Assembly: GCF_003574445.1 (NCBI RefSeq)
Contig: NZ_KZ984555.1
Span: 1-64,000 of the forward strand
Origin: Streptomyces sp. YIM 130001
GTDB lineage: Bacteria; Actinomycetota; Actinomycetes; Streptomycetales; Streptomycetaceae
Direction of reading: 5' to 3'
Length of the DNA: 64,000 bases
Shown piece after piece: positions 56,157 to 63,282 of this stretch. The notes beneath the pieces are model-generated. The model saw nothing but the letters and a program-made list of their open reading frames with translations. It was not told the DNA's origin and made no database searches. How positions within the stretch are numbered: the first letter of the stretch is position 1; every line of letters starts with the position of its first letter. The position numbers and the translations under genes are program-made.

Positions 56157-56537
56157 ATGGGCACAACGCGGACGGTCGGCGAGGCAGCCGCACAACTCGG
56201 CGTCGAGGCACATGTGTTGCGGCACTGGGAGGATGTGGGCGCCCTGACCGTGTCACGTGACACCCACGGCTACCGCGTGTTCGACGACCGAACCCTGGAG
56301 CAGGCCCGTACCGTCCTCAGGCTGCGGCGCGTGGGCCTGTCGCTGCCCGAGGTCATGGCGGCGATGGCCCCGACGAAGGTGGCCGCGCAGCGGGTCGTAC
56401 GGGCGAAGATCGCCGATCTCGAGGAAGAGATCGCTCACCGCGAGCAGGCGCTCACCTACCTGCGGCACACCCTGGAGTGCCGGCACCGGTACCTCGACGA
56501 CTGCCCGGACTGCGCGACGTTCGTCCGCGGCACCTGA
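56157..56537 (+). CDS. MerR-family regulator
   Basis: A 126-residue MerR protein: HTH 'TVGEAAAQLGVEAHVLRHWEDVGALTVSRDTHGYRVFDDRTLEQARTVLRLRRVGLSLPEVMAAM', then a coiled coil and a C-terminal 'CRHRYLDDCPDC' with three cysteines that could sense thiol state or metal (inference). It diverges from the NmrA-like gene, its probable target. Confidence 0.93.
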   Translation: MGTTRTVGEAAAQLGVEAHVLRHWEDVGALTVSRDTHGYRVFDDRTLEQARTVLRLRRVGLSLPEVMAAMAPTKVAAQRVVRAKIADLEEEIAHREQALTYLRHTLECRHRYLDDCPDCATFVRGT

Positions 56538-56583
56538 CCCGGCCCGTACGGGGTGGGCGGCCTCAACCTCCCACCCCCACACG

Positions 56584-57345
56584 TCACTTCAGCGCAAGCA
56601 CCAGCGCGTCCACGGGCGAGGCCCAGACCGCGCGGGCCTCGGCGAAGCCGGCTTCGCGCAGCGTGCCGGTGTGCCATTCGACCGACGGCACGTCGCCTTC
56701 CGCGTGCTCCCCGTAGATCTCGAACCGCTTCGCGGTCGGCCCGGCGAGCACCGGGTCCTCGGCGGCGAGTTCCCACCACTGGGCCCAGTCGAGCGCACCC
56801 GCGGACTGCGCGGCCTCGCGGCGGGCGACGCGCAGGGCGCGCTCGGCCTCGTTGATCCGCGGGGTCGCCTCGTCGCGCATGTGGTCGGCGTTCATGAACA
56901 CGCCACCGTCACGCACGAGTTGGCCCAGCCGGCCGTAGAGACCGGCCAGCGGCTCGGCGTGCAGCCAGTGCAGCGCGGTGGCGGTGAGTACGGCGTCGTA
57001 GGAGTCGTGCGGCAGCGCGTGCGGCCATTGCGGATCCAGGAGGTCGGCGGTGACGAACGTGACCCGCTCGTCCCCGGCGAACGTCCCCTCGGCGATCGCG
57101 AGCAGCGCGGGGTCGAGGTCGACACCCGTACTCGTGGCGTTCGGGAACCTCTTGAGCAGCCGGTCCGTAATACTGCCCGTACCGCAGGCGAGATCCAGCA
57201 CCCTCGGTTCGGGGCCCACCGTCGCCTCGACCATGTCGAGCATCACCCGGAACCGCTCCTCGCGGTCCGGCATGTACCACTCCTGCTGCCGGTCCCAGCT
57301 TTCCTGCCAGGCGAGCCAGTCGGTTCCCGCAGTGGTTTCCGTCAT
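56584..57345 (-). CDS. Class I SAM-dependent methyltransferase
   Basis: A 253-residue protein with motif I 'VLDLACGTGSITDRLLKRFPNATSTGVDLDPALLAIA', motif II 'YDAVLTATALHWLHAEPLAGLYGRLGQLVRDGGVFMNAD'. This is trans-aconitate methyltransferase-like, but the substrate is unknown. ATG 57345 has a GGTGGAGG RBS. Confidence 0.9.
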   Translation of the reverse strand: MTETTAGTDWLAWQESWDRQQEWYMPDREERFRVMLDMVEATVGPEPRVLDLACGTGSITDRLLKRFPNATSTGVDLDPALLAIAEGTFAGDERVTFVTADLLDPQWPHALPHDSYDAVLTATALHWLHAEPLAGLYGRLGQLVRDGGVFMNADHMRDEATPRINEAERALRVARREAAQSAGALDWAQWWELAAEDPVLAGPTAKRFEIYGEHAEGDVPSVEWHTGTLREAGFAEARAVWASPVDALVLALK

Positions 57346-57435
57346 CGGAACGCCTCCACCTCGTAATACCCTGGACGTAAGAACGCCCATTACCAAGACA
57401 TGGACGACCCTAGCCCGCCTCCGTAAGGACTACAA

Positions 57436-58110
57436 GTGGAACTGGCCCATTACTCGGACTACGCCGTGCGCCTGGTCAACAGCGAGGAACCGGGCCGCGG
57501 CACGGACTCCCTGACCACGGTGGACGCGGTCAGAGACCTGTTCGGCGGCAACGCGTCCGCGGCCAGGCGGGCCGCCGACGCGGACGTGACCCGCTTCCGC
57601 TCCGTACGCGGCCGCCTGCGCGCCGTCTTCGAGGCGGCCGACTCGGGCGAGGAGACGCTCGCCGTCGACCTGCTCAACTCCCTGCTGCTCGAATTCCCGG
57701 TCAGCCCGCAGATCTCGGGGCACGACCACCGGGATGACGACGACAGGCCGTTGTGGCACATGCACCTCGCCGACCACCCGTCCAACGCCACCGCCGGATA
57801 CGCCGCGATCGCCTCGATGGGCCTGGCCTTCCACCTCACCGAGTACGGCGTCGACCGCCTCGGCCTGTGCGAGGCGAGCCCCTGCCAAAACGCCTACCTG
57901 GACACCTCGACGAACCGGTCCCGGCGCTACTGCTCCGACCGCTGCGCCACCCGCGCCAACGTCGCCGCCTACCGGGCCCGCAAACGCGAGGAGCGGGAGG
58001 AACGCGAAGAGCGCGAGGAGCGCCCGGCGCGGGACGCCGCAGAGACCCGGGAGGCCGCCGACCGGTCACCGAGCACGGGACGTACCGCGGACAGCACCCA
58101 GAGCAGATAG
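57436..58110 (+). CDS. CGNR/ABATE-type zinc-finger protein
   Basis: A 224-residue protein. The N-terminal ABATE-like domain ('MELAHYSDYAVRLVNSEEP') is followed by the CGNR zinc finger 'LCEASPCQNAYLDTSTNRSRRYCSDRCATRANVAAYRARKREE', with four Cys. The C-terminal tail is Glu/Arg-rich repeated sequence. GTG 57436 has an AAGGA RBS. The last 142 bp overlap the 3' end of sodX on the other strand. Confidence 0.92.
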   Translation: MELAHYSDYAVRLVNSEEPGRGTDSLTTVDAVRDLFGGNASAARRAADADVTRFRSVRGRLRAVFEAADSGEETLAVDLLNSLLLEFPVSPQISGHDHRDDDDRPLWHMHLADHPSNATAGYAAIASMGLAFHLTEYGVDRLGLCEASPCQNAYLDTSTNRSRRYCSDRCATRANVAAYRARKREEREEREEREERPARDAAETREAADRSPSTGRTADSTQSR

Positions 58111-58469
58111 CGCAGCGGGGACCGCTGTTCGGCGCTGCGCGGCCGGTAGCGCATGCCGACCCTGGCCAGGACCAGTTCCTCGGGCACTGTGCCGTAGTCC
58201 GTGCTGTCGCCGCCGGCGTACGGGTTGTCGCCCAGCACCCACCAGCCGCCCTCGCGCCGCTCCACGGCGCGCTTCACCACGAGCAGGTCCTGCTGGAAGG
58301 GGTGCCGGAGCACCACCACGTCCCCCGGGCGCACCCGCACCCCGTAGCGGACGATCAGCTGGTCGCCGTGGCGCAGGGTGGGCACCATCGAGGGCCCGTG
58401 CACCTCGGCCAGGCCGAACGGCTTGCGTGCCTCGTCGGGCCGCCCCGGCTCCACCCCTGATTCCCGCAT
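57969..58469 (-). CDS. sodX: NiSOD maturation peptidase SodX
   Basis: A 166-residue signal-peptidase-I-like protein without a clear N-terminal anchor. Catalytic Ser27 is in 'HGPSMVPTLRHGD' and Lys66 in 'DLLVVKRAV', with 'GDVVVLRHP' and 'VLGDNPYAGGDSTDYG' boxes. Its placement next to sodN fits the peptidase that removes the NiSOD leader. The C-terminal tail is (RSS)n-like and overlaps the CGNR gene by 142 bp. ATG 58469 has a GGGAGG RBS. Confidence 0.93.
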   Translation of the reverse strand: MRESGVEPGRPDEARKPFGLAEVHGPSMVPTLRHGDQLIVRYGVRVRPGDVVVLRHPFQQDLLVVKRAVERREGGWWVLGDNPYAGGDSTDYGTVPEELVLARVGMRYRPRSAEQRSPLRYLLWVLSAVRPVLGDRSAASRVSAASRAGRSSRSSRSSRSSRLRAR

Positions 58470-58770
58470 CCGGCACCTCCCGGTCCGATCCTGCAACCAG
58501 TGTGCGCCCTCGGGCCGTCGGCCGGGCGCCCCCGGCACGGATCCACCGCGCACAACGGCCCCCTCAGCGCCCACCGGACCCGCGCGCCCCGGCACACGGA
58601 CCTCGCCACACGTAACACGCGCCCGCGGATCGCGGCTCTCCCCGAACCCTCCGAGAAGTCCGGATCCGCCCCTGGACTTTTGTCCTAAGCCCAAGGGGCC
58701 CCTCGCGAAAACCCGCCTCCCACGGAGTAATGTCGCCCTTGAGAAGACGATCACGAGGAAGGACAGCTCC
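58470..58770. promoter_or_regulatory. sodX-sodN divergent promoter and sodN 5' leader
   Basis: 301 bp. It contains a hairpin GGAC-TTTT-GTCC (58674-58685) and a palindrome AGGGGCCCCT (58694-58703). The GGAAGG RBS of sodN ends about 7 nt before its start. In S. coelicolor the sRNA s-SodF pairs with the sodN 5' region; whether the site is conserved here needs the sodF gene, which is outside the window. Confidence 0.5.
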
Positions 58771-59166
58771 ATGCTCTCCCGCCTGTTTGCCCCCAAGGTG
58801 AAGGTCAGCGCCCACTGCGACCTTCCCTGCGGCGTGTACGACCCCGCCCAGGCCCGAATCGAGGCGGAGTCCGTCAAGGCCGTCCAGGAGAAGATGGCCG
58901 GCAACGACGACGCCCAGTTCCAGACGCGCGCCATCGTCATCAAGGAACAGCGCGCCGAGCTCGCCAAGCACCACGTCTCGGTGCTGTGGAGCGACTACTT
59001 CAAGCCGCCGCACTTCGAGAAGTACCCGGAGCTGCACCAGCTGGTCAACGACACCCTCAAGGCCCTCTCGGCCGCGAAGGGTTCGTCCGACCCGGCCACC
59101 GGCCAGAAGGCGCTCGACTACATCGCCCAGATCGACCAGATCTTCTGGGAGACCAAGAAGGCCTGA
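58771..59166 (+). CDS. sodN: Nickel superoxide dismutase
   Basis: A 131-residue NiSOD precursor. A 14-residue leader precedes the Ni-hook 'HCDLPCGVYDP', with His15 as the mature N-terminus and Cys16 and Cys20 as Ni ligands. The rest is the four-helix-bundle sequence. Leader cleavage by SodX next door is required for activity. It detoxifies superoxide when nickel is available. Confidence 0.98.
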   Translation: MLSRLFAPKVKVSAHCDLPCGVYDPAQARIEAESVKAVQEKMAGNDDAQFQTRAIVIKEQRAELAKHHVSVLWSDYFKPPHFEKYPELHQLVNDTLKALSAAKGSSDPATGQKALDYIAQIDQIFWETKKA

Positions 59167-59219
59167 TCTGCGGCCGGTCCGTCCGGACCGCGGTTCACGC
59201 GGGCCGCATCGACCACCTG

Positions 59220-59278
59220 ACCGCACCCGGTCCGCGCGACGCCCTCACCGGCGCCGCACGGACCGGGTGCGGTCTTTT
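59220..59278 (+). terminator. Terminator after sodN
   Basis: A perfect 15-bp stem (ACCGCACCCGGTCCG and its complement) with a 24-nt loop is followed by CTTTT, 54 bp after the sodN stop. Confidence 0.85.
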
Positions 59279-59310
59279 GCCGTCACTCGGCCCCTCTCGC
59301 CGTCGATGAG

Positions 59311-59857
59311 CTAGCGGGCAACGTCCAGATGTCCCACGTGGCGTGCGTACTCCTGGAGCAGGTGGAAGTGGAAGAGGATTCGGCCGAGCGAGGGCGCCTG
59401 TTCGGGGCTCCGGAAGCGGCCCCGAGGCGGGCCCTGTCCACCAGGCCGGCCGACTCGGCCAGGACGGCCGACTCGGCCAGGACGGCCGACTCGGCCAGGG
59501 CGGTCGACACCGCCACTTCCTCGCGGTACGCGGCCATGACCTCCGAGACATCCCGGTGCGCGGGTACTCCCCACTCCGCCTCGTCTCCGCCCGCCGGGTG
59601 AGCCCTGACCTCCTCGGCGGCGAATCCCCAGCGCATCCAACGCCGTTCGACCCATCCGAGGTGCTGGATCAGGCCGAGCGGGGACCGGCCCAGCGGTCCT
59701 ACCGGCGCCCGGAGCTGATCGTCGCCAGGCCGGAGGTCTTCCGCAGCAACGCCTGGCGATACCACTCCAGGTGGCCGAGGAGCAGTTCGCCCGCGTCGGA
59801 GACGTCGGCACCCGGGCCGTCGAGAGGCGCCGGTGCCTGTTCGGGTGCCTGCCGCAT
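59311..59857 (-). pseudogene. DinB/DUF664-family gene broken by two frameshifts
   Basis: Three pieces of one DinB/DUF664 protein lie in three different frames. The N-terminal part starts at ATG 59857 ('GELLLGHLEWYRQALLRKTSGL') and hits a stop soon after. The middle ('DQLRAPVGPLGRSPLGLIQHLGWVERRWMRWGFAAEE') is in a second frame. The C-terminal 'LGRILFHFHLLQEYARHVGHLDVAR' is in a third. Two single-base losses explain this. A sequencing error cannot be excluded, but two in one gene suggest a real pseudogene. Confidence 0.75.
59449..59502. repeat. 18-bp tandem repeat (3 copies) within the DinB-like pseudogene
   Basis: The unit GCCGACTCGGCCAGGACG occurs three times in a row, the last with one changed base. 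On the coding strand it encodes LAESAV repeats in the middle frame. It lies between the conserved middle and C-terminal parts. Confidence 0.85.
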
Positions 59858-59899
59858 TCGGTGAACGTAGCGCGGTCTGCGGGGTACGGCAGCGGTTCA

Positions 59900-60838
59900 C
59901 TACGAGCGGTCCGCGCTGTGCGTCAACCGCCTGAGATGGTGGTGGCGGGACTGGCGGGGTGCGGTCGGCGCTCGGGGTGGGGCCGCGCGGCGGACGATGG
60001 CGACGGCGGCGAGGGTGACGGCCAGGCCCAGGGCGGTCTGGATGCCGAAGGGTTCGCCGAAGGCGAGTGCGCCCCAGACCGCGGTGACCGGCGCCATCAG
60101 GAACATCAGGGTGTTGACCTCGGTGACCCCGGAGCGGCGCAGGATGAGCCAGTACAGGCCGTACCCGCCGAAGGTCGACAGGACGACGAGCCAGCCGACC
60201 GCGAGCCAGAACGAGAGTTCGCCGGGCGGCACCACGGCACCGGACCGCGCGGCGAGCGCGGTGAACACGAGCGCGCTGGTGGCGCAGTGGATGGTCATCG
60301 CCACCGTGGGCGGGACCCGGGTGCGGGAGCGGCCGTCCAGGAAGGTGGCTGCCAGCAGGGAGAACATCCCGAGCAGCGGTATCAGGTAGGCCCATCCCGC
60401 AACTGCCGTTCCGGCCGCGGCATCGGCCGTGGTCACGACGGCGACACCGCCCACCCCGAGGCAGAGACCCAGCCATTGCCTGCGCGAGACGTACGCCCGC
60501 AGCAGCGGGCCGGCCAGGGCGCCGGCGACCAGGGGCTGGATGCCGTCGATCAGGGCGGTGGTGCCGCTGGAGACCCCGAGCCGGATCGCGTAGAAGACGG
60601 TCAGCAGGTAGCCGCTCTGGGAGAGCACGCCGACCACGGCCTGTCGGGCCACGTCCCGAACTGCCAGGCCCTGCCAGGCAGTTCGGGCGAAGACGGCGAC
60701 AGCGACCAGGACCACGGCCAGCGGCAGGAACCGCCACATCAGGACCGTGACGGCCGGGGCGCTCCCCGCGCCGAGCTTGGCCCCGATGAAACCGGAACTC
60801 CAGCAGAGCACGAAAGCGGCCGAGAGCAGGAAGTTCAC
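59900..60838 (-). CDS. EamA/DMT-superfamily transporter
   Basis: A 312-residue membrane protein with ten hydrophobic helices and two EamA repeats; 'LLSAAFVLCWSSGFIGAKLGAG' and 'TALIDGIQPLVAGALAGPLLRAYVSRRQWLGLCLGVGGVAVV' are typical. It exports a metabolite or drug. GTG 60838 has a GGAGGGG RBS. It diverges from a TetR regulator whose operators lie between the two genes. Confidence 0.92.
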   Translation of the reverse strand: MNFLLSAAFVLCWSSGFIGAKLGAGSAPAVTVLMWRFLPLAVVLVAVAVFARTAWQGLAVRDVARQAVVGVLSQSGYLLTVFYAIRLGVSSGTTALIDGIQPLVAGALAGPLLRAYVSRRQWLGLCLGVGGVAVVTTADAAAGTAVAGWAYLIPLLGMFSLLAATFLDGRSRTRVPPTVAMTIHCATSALVFTALAARSGAVVPPGELSFWLAVGWLVVLSTFGGYGLYWLILRRSGVTEVNTLMFLMAPVTAVWGALAFGEPFGIQTALGLAVTLAAVAIVRRAAPPRAPTAPRQSRHHHLRRLTHSADRS

Positions 60839-60853
60839 GCGGACCCCTCCAAG

Positions 60854-60898
60854 TAAACAGATCGGTATACCTCTGCTTCGACTATACAGATCGGTATA
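60854..60898. promoter_or_regulatory. Two TetR operators in the divergent promoter
   Basis: TAAACAGATCGGTATA (60854-60869) and TATACAGATCGGTATA (60883-60898) share ACAGATCGGTATA. The second is a TATAC-N6-GTATA dyad. They are 29 bp apart. TATAGT (60895-60900) is a -10 lying 7 nt before the TetR ATG, so a bound repressor would block it. The mRNA is likely leaderless. Confidence 0.75.
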
Positions 60899-60907
60899 GT
60901 GGATGCC

Positions 60908-61627
60908 ATGGGTACCGACAGGAGCACCGGCGCAGGCACGGGGACGGGCGCAGGCACAGGCGCAGGGGCGGGCGCGGGCGGAGGCGACGGCCCGCCGCGG
61001 ATCGTGATGACACCGGCGGCCCGGCGCGCACTCGAAGCCGCGGGAAAGCTGTTCTACGAGCGCGGCATCCACGCCGTCGGGGTGGACCTGATCGCCGCCG
61101 AGGCGGGGGTGACCAAGAAGACGCTCTACGACCGGTTCGGGTCGAAGGAGCAGCTCGTCGTGGAGTACCTGGCGGACCGGGACGAGCGCTGGCGCACGTT
61201 CCTCGACCGCCGGCTCGCGGACGCGGACCATGAGGGCACGGATCCCGTGGCGCGCGTACTGGCCGTCTTCGACGCCTCGCGCGCCTGGGTGGCGGAGCAC
61301 AGCGCCAAGGGCTGCAGCATGGTCAACGCCCACGCCGAGATCAGCGAACCCTCCCACCCGGCCCACCCGATCATCACCGGGCAGAAGCAGTGGATGCTCG
61401 CCCTGTTCACCCGGATCGCGCAGGACGTCGACCCGGACCGGGCCGAGGCGCTGGGCCGGGCGCTGATGCTGCTCCACGAAGGCGCCCTGGTCGCCCACGG
61501 ACTGCACGTGTTCGACGAGCCCGTCACCGAGGCCGGCGAGCAGGCGCGGGTACTGCTCGCGGCCGCGGCGGACTCCCGGCCGCGGGAGGGGCGTAGGCGC
61601 GGGGGTCGTGCCACGCACTCGGCGTGA
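60908..61627 (+). CDS. TetR-family regulator
   Basis: A 239-residue TetR/AcrR protein. A Gly/Thr/Ala-rich repeat of about 28 residues precedes the HTH 'RALEAAGKLFYERGIHAVGVDLIAAEAGVTKKTLYDRFGSKEQLVVEYL'. The C-terminal helical ligand domain follows. ATG 60908 is preferred over GTG 60899, which lies inside the -10. It probably represses the EamA transporter gene and itself. Confidence 0.92.
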   Translation: MGTDRSTGAGTGTGAGTGAGAGAGGGDGPPRIVMTPAARRALEAAGKLFYERGIHAVGVDLIAAEAGVTKKTLYDRFGSKEQLVVEYLADRDERWRTFLDRRLADADHEGTDPVARVLAVFDASRAWVAEHSAKGCSMVNAHAEISEPSHPAHPIITGQKQWMLALFTRIAQDVDPDRAEALGRALMLLHEGALVAHGLHVFDEPVTEAGEQARVLLAAAADSRPREGRRRGGRATHSA

Positions 61628-61652
61628 CGCCGCCGGGTGTGTGCGGAGGTCG

Positions 61653-61679
61653 TGTCACAGGGCGCGGGACTGTCTCGTC
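61653..61679 (+). promoter_or_regulatory. ECF41-type promoter upstream of the AhpD-like gene
   Basis: TGTCACA-N16-CGTC is an exact match to the published ECF41 consensus, 44 bp upstream of the AhpD-like start codon. The ECF41 sigma factor is encoded by the next gene, so the pair is probably autoregulated. Confidence 0.9.
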
Positions 61680-61723
61680 CAAGGGGGTACGACCGACCAC
61701 CGACGAGCACACTGGAGTACGCC

Positions 61724-62197
61724 ATGAACGCGCGTCTCGACTTCTTCGGCGACCCGACCGCCCGCACCGTCATGCAGCACCTGATGGGCGCGGGCAGGGC
61801 GGTCAAGGAATCGCCGCTCCCGGCCGCGACACAGGAACTGGTGTCGCTGCGGGTCAGCCAGATCAACGGCTGCGCCGTCTGCATCGACATGCACACCAAG
61901 GACGCCTCCGCCGCGGGCGAGAGCGCCACGCGCCTGAATCTGGTGGCGGCCTGGCGGGAGGCCAATCTCTTCACCGAGGCCGAACGTGCCGCGCTCGACC
62001 TGGCGGAGGAAGGCACCAGGGTCGCGGACGCGGCAGGCGGGGTGAGCGACGACGTGTGGCAGCGGGCCGCCAAGCACTTCCCGGAGGATCAACTCGCCGC
62101 CCTGGTGGTACTGATCTCCTTCATGAACACGGCGAACCGGATGAACATCATCACCCAGCAGCCGGCGGGCGACTACGAACCCGGGCAGTTCCACTGA
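61724..62197 (+). CDS. Carboxymuconolactone decarboxylase/AhpD-like protein
   Basis: A 157-residue AhpD-fold protein with the catalytic C50-x2-C53 and His57 in 'CAVCIDMHTKD'. Such 'COE' genes are the typical partner and target of ECF41 sigma factors. It may reduce peroxides or act on small-molecule adducts. It lies 40 bp upstream of the sigma gene. Confidence 0.93.
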   Translation: MNARLDFFGDPTARTVMQHLMGAGRAVKESPLPAATQELVSLRVSQINGCAVCIDMHTKDASAAGESATRLNLVAAWREANLFTEAERAALDLAEEGTRVADAAGGVSDDVWQRAAKHFPEDQLAALVVLISFMNTANRMNIITQQPAGDYEPGQFH

Positions 62198-62237
62198 GCA
62201 GGGCCCACAACGGGGCTTCTACGAGAGGGAGTTCGGC

Positions 62238-63161
62238 GTGAGCAAGGTCGAGGAGTTCGAGGAGCTGCGGCCACTGCTGTTCTCGATCGCCTACCGGATC
62301 CTGGGCAGTGTCGGCGAGGCCGAGGACGCGGTACAGGAGACCTGGCTGCGCTACGACCTCTCCTCGACCCGCCCCGCGTCGGCCAAAGCCTTCCTCTCCA
62401 CCACGGTGACCCGGATCTCCATCGACGTACTGCGCTCCGCCCGGATGCGGCGCGAGTCGTACGTGGGCACCTGGCTGCCGGAACCCCTGCTCACCGACCC
62501 GTACGAGGACCCCGAGCGGTCGGCGGAGCTGGCCGACTCGGTGTCGCTGGCGGCGCTCCTGCTGCTCGAGCGGCTGAGTCCGGCGGAGCGGGCGGTGTTC
62601 GTGCTGCGGGAGGTGTTCGCCTTCGGCTTCGACGACGTCGCCGCGGCGGTCGGCCGGTCCGAGGCGGCCTGCCGGCAGCTCCTCGTACGGGCCAGGCGGC
62701 ACATGGACGCCGGACGGCCGCGCTTCGAGGCGGCCCGCGAGGAGCGGCGGGAGCTTGCGGCCAGGTTCTTCGGGGCGCTCACCGACGGGGACGTCGACGT
62801 ACTGCGGGAACTGCTCGCCGCGGACGCCTCGATGGTCGGGGACGGCGGCGGCAAAGCCCCGGCGCTCGCCCGCGCCGTCACCGGCGCGGACCCGGTGGCG
62901 CGGCTGCTGGCCACGGCGTATCCCCGGATGGCGCTGGCCGGTGTGACCTTCGAGCCGCACGACGTCAACGGCCTGCCGGGCGCGGTCTTCCGCGACCGGG
63001 ACGGCCGGGTGCTGCACACCTTGGCCCTCGAGGTGGCCGACGGGCACATCCGGTCGATCCTCGCGGTGATCAACCCCGACAAGCTCGGCCATGTGGGGCT
63101 GGTGGCGGACGCCTGGGCCGTCAACGACGAGGTACGGCGGGCGGGACGCCGGGGGCGCTGA
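62238..63161 (+). CDS. ECF41-group RNA polymerase sigma factor (SigJ-like)
   Basis: A 307-residue sigma factor: sigma2 (about 10-75), sigma4 (105-160) and a SnoaL-like C-terminal domain. The ECF41 marker motifs WLPEP (79-83), DGGGK (202-206) and NPDKL (279-283) are all present. ECF41 factors have no anti-sigma factor; the C-terminal domain regulates activity. GTG 62238 has a GAGGGAG RBS. Confidence 0.96.
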   Translation: MSKVEEFEELRPLLFSIAYRILGSVGEAEDAVQETWLRYDLSSTRPASAKAFLSTTVTRISIDVLRSARMRRESYVGTWLPEPLLTDPYEDPERSAELADSVSLAALLLLERLSPAERAVFVLREVFAFGFDDVAAAVGRSEAACRQLLVRARRHMDAGRPRFEAAREERRELAARFFGALTDGDVDVLRELLAADASMVGDGGGKAPALARAVTGADPVARLLATAYPRMALAGVTFEPHDVNGLPGAVFRDRDGRVLHTLALEVADGHIRSILAVINPDKLGHVGLVADAWAVNDEVRRAGRRGR

Positions 63162-63200
63162 CGGGGGCGGGCGAGACGCCGGGGACGCCGACGGGGGCGG
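63141..63200 (+). repeat. 30-bp imperfect tandem duplication at the sigma factor stop
   Basis: 63141-63170 and 63171-63200 are 30-bp copies with 3 mismatches. The first copy contains the TGA stop of the sigma gene (63159-63161); the second reads CGA at the matching place. Confidence 0.8.
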
Positions 63201-63282
63201 GCGGGGCCGGGCGCGTGGGGAGGCGTCCCGGCTCGGCGACGTTTCGGGCGGGGCCGAAGTATGTGCGGTCTAGCGTCGGGAC

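Noticed and set aside
59449..59502. Possible CRISPR-like array
   Set aside because: Units are contiguous with no spacers, inside a protein-coding pseudogene.
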